Assembly (NCBI GenBank): GCA_020833055.1
Contig: JAJHQZ010000002.1
Location: forward strand, 130,301-194,300
Direction: 5' to 3'
DNA from: Candidatus Korarchaeum sp.
Lineage (GTDB): Archaea; Korarchaeota; Korarchaeia; Korarchaeales; Korarchaeaceae
Length of the DNA: 64,000 nt
Of this stretch, positions 61,570 through 64,000 are shown one piece after another. The notes beneath the pieces are model-generated. The model made no database searches and was not told the DNA's origin. It was given only the letters and a program-made list of their open reading frames with translations. The position numbers and the translations under genes are program-made. Every line of letters begins with the position of its first letter. Position 1 is the stretch's first letter.

Positions 61570-62445
61570 ATGAGAGCGCTAGCTACTCTGCTCACATTGA
61601 TGATAATCCCTATCGTATATGGAATAGCTCAGCCGGATAATTCGAGTCAATGGTTCGGCCCGGAATTCATAGAGTGGAAGAAGAGTGAAGATGAGGGAAC
61701 AAATATAACAGAATTGAAGGAATTATGGGAGGAGATAAAGAACGCGCCGACGCCAGAGTTGATACCAGAGCCCAACGTATACGTTCCAGGGAAGGGATTT
61801 GTCACAGACTCCTACTTGAATTTCATCACACTGCTGAGGATAAACGAGATGGATATTTACTCCGACAAACTCGGAAATACTCTCTACGTTTACAGGAATG
61901 AGAAGCTCATATTGGAGAGAGTGACCGATAGCCAGTTCAAAGGTACCTATTTCCTAGTCTTTAATGAAACTGGACATTGTTTAAATTGTAAAGATGGCCC
62001 TCAGACGTTCTCAAGCTATAAAGATTACAACTGGATAGGGAATTATACTGAAGAAAATTATCCAGATTTTCGAAAAATACATGTAAAGTATTTCATACAG
62101 GCCGAGCTGCAGGGCTATATTTCTTGTGTTTCTTGGAATGAGAGTAAAGTACGTATCCTGCTGAGATCAGGCGGGCACCCCCGCGGGGGAAAGGTCATCT
62201 CACTATTCGAGGCTGAGCTATTTAGCGAGGCCAATTTCCGTAAGGGTGGAGGTTGGCAGCTCTATGGCTATTCTGATTATCCTGATGGAGGGGCTTCTTA
62301 CATAAGGGGGAAGACGGTAAAGGTCTCAGTGGGGCTCTCTTACTATGCACAATATCCTTCCCTAGCGAGCAGGAGCTTCGGTCGTCCTTATGTCATCACT
62401 CTACACTCCAGATTCTACCATCAATTCGCGATAGTGAGAGAATGA
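61570..62445 (+). CDS. Secreted hypothetical protein paired with the propeller gene
   Basis: The 291-residue protein has a signal peptide (MRALATLLTLMIIPIVYGIAQ), a charged acidic helix (residues 33-55) and a beta-rich C-terminal half with NxS/T sites and a CLNC pair near residue 137. I do not recognise the family. The gene is divergent from copy 1 of the propeller protein and would be secreted. A similar start (MRDLLLVSLLI) appears at 63967 next to propeller copy 2. Confidence 0.7.
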   Translation: MRALATLLTLMIIPIVYGIAQPDNSSQWFGPEFIEWKKSEDEGTNITELKELWEEIKNAPTPELIPEPNVYVPGKGFVTDSYLNFITLLRINEMDIYSDKLGNTLYVYRNEKLILERVTDSQFKGTYFLVFNETGHCLNCKDGPQTFSSYKDYNWIGNYTEENYPDFRKIHVKYFIQAELQGYISCVSWNESKVRILLRSGGHPRGGKVISLFEAELFSEANFRKGGGWQLYGYSDYPDGGASYIRGKTVKVSVGLSYYAQYPSLASRSFGRPYVITLHSRFYHQFAIVRE

Positions 62446-62583
62446 ACTACTCCCCTTTCTATGATCCTCCAATCGCTCTTGAAACCGTATGGGCTTCGGT
62501 CGAGGAGCAGCTCACTCGAGGTATTTTTAGCAGTAGATACGATGATCTTAGAAAATTGGTTACGGCTGGTCTTAAGTTCTCAA

Positions 62584-63864
62584 CTAAGATTTGCAGGGAG
62601 GTATGTCCTCCAAGTAAACCACATCAGCGTGCTCGAGAAGGGAGGTGATATCCTCATTTAGATAAGGGTCCACTCTAGCTATGAAAGCGCCGGATGGCGG
62701 ATGCATCTGAACCAGTCCTATAACATAAAGCTTATCATTAAGGAGGACATCTCTCACGAGCGAATTGCTCTGCCAAGTACTATCCCTTTTGACGAATATC
62801 TCCTGCGCTTTCGTGTAGTAGAATGATCCATTCACATATATCGATTCATTTATTAAGCCCACGTAACCAGCGAATAAATTGGGATCATAGCCGAATATAT
62901 ACGCTCTACCATTGAACACCTTCGCATCAGCCGCGCATCCCTCCCTGAACGGGGGCTTCCATCGAGCCTCCCCCAAAAAGTTACCATCCCTATCTACGTA
63001 TATGTAGCGGCAGGAGGAACTTGAAACTGCCAGGAGGAGTCCGTTCTTATGGCTGAATATATGAGCAACGCCTTCCGGCTCTTTGGTCTCATAAATTTCC
63101 TTCTTGAGCTCCAAGTTGCCTTCCTCATCGAACCTCAGGAGCATCAGTTTGTAAGGCTTGTCATCTCCTCTCGATATATATGGTACATATATTTTACTAT
63201 CGTTCACTTCTAATGTTAATGAATATTGCTGCCTCTCCTCGACCTCTTCATCATCTAATACTTTAAATGATTTGATTAAATTACCGTTTCCATCGAATAT
63301 ATCGAGATAACTAGAATTCCCTCTGTGCTCTATTGCATAAATTTTATTATTTGCTACTTCGAAATCCGTGAAGTTCCCGTTAACGGACCATATCTGATCG
63401 AACTTGTAATCGAACATCGTTATATTGCTTCCGGCCGCTGCGAGCGTTTCTGAATACCAGTACCAAATTGACATTGCTACAAAGCGATCCTCATCGTACT
63501 TCTCAGCTCTCCATAACTCATGCTTGAGTTTCGCATGGCATATCGGCCTCAGATCCTCGGAGAGAATTACTGCAACTCCCTCATCATAACCGCCTAACGC
63601 ATATATCTTATCCTTAATCTTCAGGATAGCATCGCTGGGTACATCGAGCCTCTTCTTCGGATCCTTTCGATCTATGAAGATAGCATCCCTCCCGGTTGTG
63701 GATAACGTCGTTGAATTGTCATGCTCTATAAGACTGCTGGTATTAGGGCTAGTGTTATGAACCTGTGTATTAGAATGGCCAATCTGAGTTATTTCCATCG
63801 AGATTACTGCGGATATGATAACTATGAGGATTACAGTAACCAGGAATGCCTTCTTATTCATCAT
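62584..63864 (-). CDS. Membrane-anchored beta-propeller-like surface protein, copy 2
   Basis: A 426-residue paralogue of the protein at 60285-61481. An N-terminal anchor (AFLVTVILIVIISAVISM), an S/T-rich linker and the same blade sequence order follow, with GRDAIFI near the start, YLDIFDGNGNLIKSFKVLDDEEV in the middle, FVKRDSTWQ in the final blades and an identical DVVYLEDIPPCKS terminus. Copy 2 has ~28 extra residues, mostly in the linker and blade loops. A TATA-like box (63882-63896) is 25 bp from the first ATG, so the message is leaderless. Confidence 0.75.
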   Translation of the reverse strand: MMNKKAFLVTVILIVIISAVISMEITQIGHSNTQVHNTSPNTSSLIEHDNSTTLSTTGRDAIFIDRKDPKKRLDVPSDAILKIKDKIYALGGYDEGVAVILSEDLRPICHAKLKHELWRAEKYDEDRFVAMSIWYWYSETLAAAGSNITMFDYKFDQIWSVNGNFTDFEVANNKIYAIEHRGNSSYLDIFDGNGNLIKSFKVLDDEEVEERQQYSLTLEVNDSKIYVPYISRGDDKPYKLMLLRFDEEGNLELKKEIYETKEPEGVAHIFSHKNGLLLAVSSSSCRYIYVDRDGNFLGEARWKPPFREGCAADAKVFNGRAYIFGYDPNLFAGYVGLINESIYVNGSFYYTKAQEIFVKRDSTWQSNSLVRDVLLNDKLYVIGLVQMHPPSGAFIARVDPYLNEDITSLLEHADVVYLEDIPPCKS

Positions 63865-63966
63865 CCAATAATACAGTAAATCATAAATATAAATTTCTCG
63901 TCATTCGTCGTATATATAGCTATCGCATGAAAATCTCTATATTATTTTTCCTTCTCTATTCGGATT
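63865..63966. promoter_or_regulatory. Divergent promoter between copy 2 genes
   Basis: TATA-like CATAAATATAAATTT (63882-63896) reads left and CTATATTATT (63937-63945) reads right, about 25-26 bp from the two start codons. The sequence before the right-hand ATG resembles that before 61570 (ATTCGG then ATGAGAG). Confidence 0.5.
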
Positions 63967-64000
63967 ATGAGAGACCTTCTATTAGTTTCCCTACTCATAT
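63967..64000 (+). CDS. Start of a secreted protein gene, cut by the window end
   Basis: ATG at 63967 opens the frame MRDLLLVSLLI, a typical signal-peptide start, to the last base. It is 26 bp after a TATA-like element and begins with the same ATGAGAG as the gene at 61570. It is very probably the second copy of that gene; the rest lies outside the window. Confidence 0.6.
   Translation, partial: MRDLLLVSLLI

Noticed and set aside
62442-62648. 68-codon plus-strand ORF starting at an ATGA overlap
   Set aside because: Its 3' third is antisense to the conserved C-terminus of the propeller protein, and it has no recognisable domain. It could be real only in its first ~45 codons, so it is not annotated.
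1-64000. CRISPR arrays, transposases, integrases, tRNA and rRNA genes
   Set aside because: I looked for repeat-spacer periodicity, DDE or tyrosine-recombinase motifs and tRNA T-loops in the intergenic gaps and found none that hold up.

Overview
The window is archaeal and most likely from a hyperthermophile. It encodes an archaeal Rpo11/RpoL RNA polymerase subunit, exosome subunit Csl4, ribosomal protein L10e, aEF-2, a TIP49/RuvB-like ATPase, an ADP-forming acyl-CoA synthetase beta subunit, a B12-dependent ribonucleotide reductase and archaeal Elp3. Many first genes of operons have a TATA-like box centred 24-30 bp upstream of the start codon, which implies leaderless mRNAs. Shine-Dalgarno motifs occur mostly inside operons. 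Gene density is very high, with frequent 4-50 bp overlaps. TIP49, an 11-subunit Nuo complex without NuoEFG, and class II RNR fit a deep Thermoproteota/Korarchaeota-type genome such as Candidatus Korarchaeum. That placement is inference from gene content, not from a database match.

Layout. 1-5.0 kb: the end of a glutamate-synthase-like flavoprotein, argG-argH and elp3. 5.1-9.7 kb: two small unknown genes, then an FAD amine/glycine-oxidase-type protein divergent from a membrane Fe-S (CCG-domain) oxidoreductase. 9.9-15.9 kb: purA, then a compact pyrimidine operon pyrF-E-B-I-K-C. pyrD is not in the window, and pyrF has a start-codon or frame problem. pyrC converges on, and overlaps, pyk. 17.3-19.3 kb: a nuclease-fold protein, a strongly foldable intergenic RNA candidate, a YkgJ-type cysteine-cluster protein and a membrane protein. 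19.5-29.2 kb: the complete nuoABCDHIJKMLN operon on the minus strand. 29.5-35.9 kb: nrdJ with cobO (enzyme plus the maker of its cofactor), dcd, and a winged-helix gene with lysC-asd. 36.0-39.5 kb: an operon of membrane proteins, a double winged-helix regulator, DedA and a GNAT protein, preceded by a perfect palindrome.

39.5-45.7 kb: an information-processing cluster (trmJ, rpl10e, a METTL5-like methyltransferase, csl4, a DUF2067-like gene, rpoL) with a divergent CDP-alcohol phosphatidyltransferase, and then aEF-2. 45.8-50.7 kb: an ExeA/Orc-like AAA+ protein with a Walker A Lys-to-Arg change, acdB, a PRC-barrel protein, a fused 3-hydroxyacyl-CoA dehydrogenase/enoyl-CoA hydratase, and a small winged-helix gene next to a hairpin. 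50.7-53 kb: a PAPS-reductase-family/ferredoxin fusion and an EMAP-domain RNA-binding protein. 53-64 kb: mostly cell-surface genes (secreted or anchored unknowns, an M28 peptidase, an EamA transporter) with TIP49 among them. This part ends in a duplicated divergent gene pair whose second copy runs off the window.

Metabolic themes are arginine, pyrimidine and aspartate-family biosynthesis, peptide or fatty-acid type catabolism (M28 peptidase, HAD/ECH, ACD, ETF-type Fe-S oxidoreductase), and membrane respiration through a probably ferredoxin-fed Nuo complex. I saw no tRNA, rRNA, CRISPR array, transposase or integrase.
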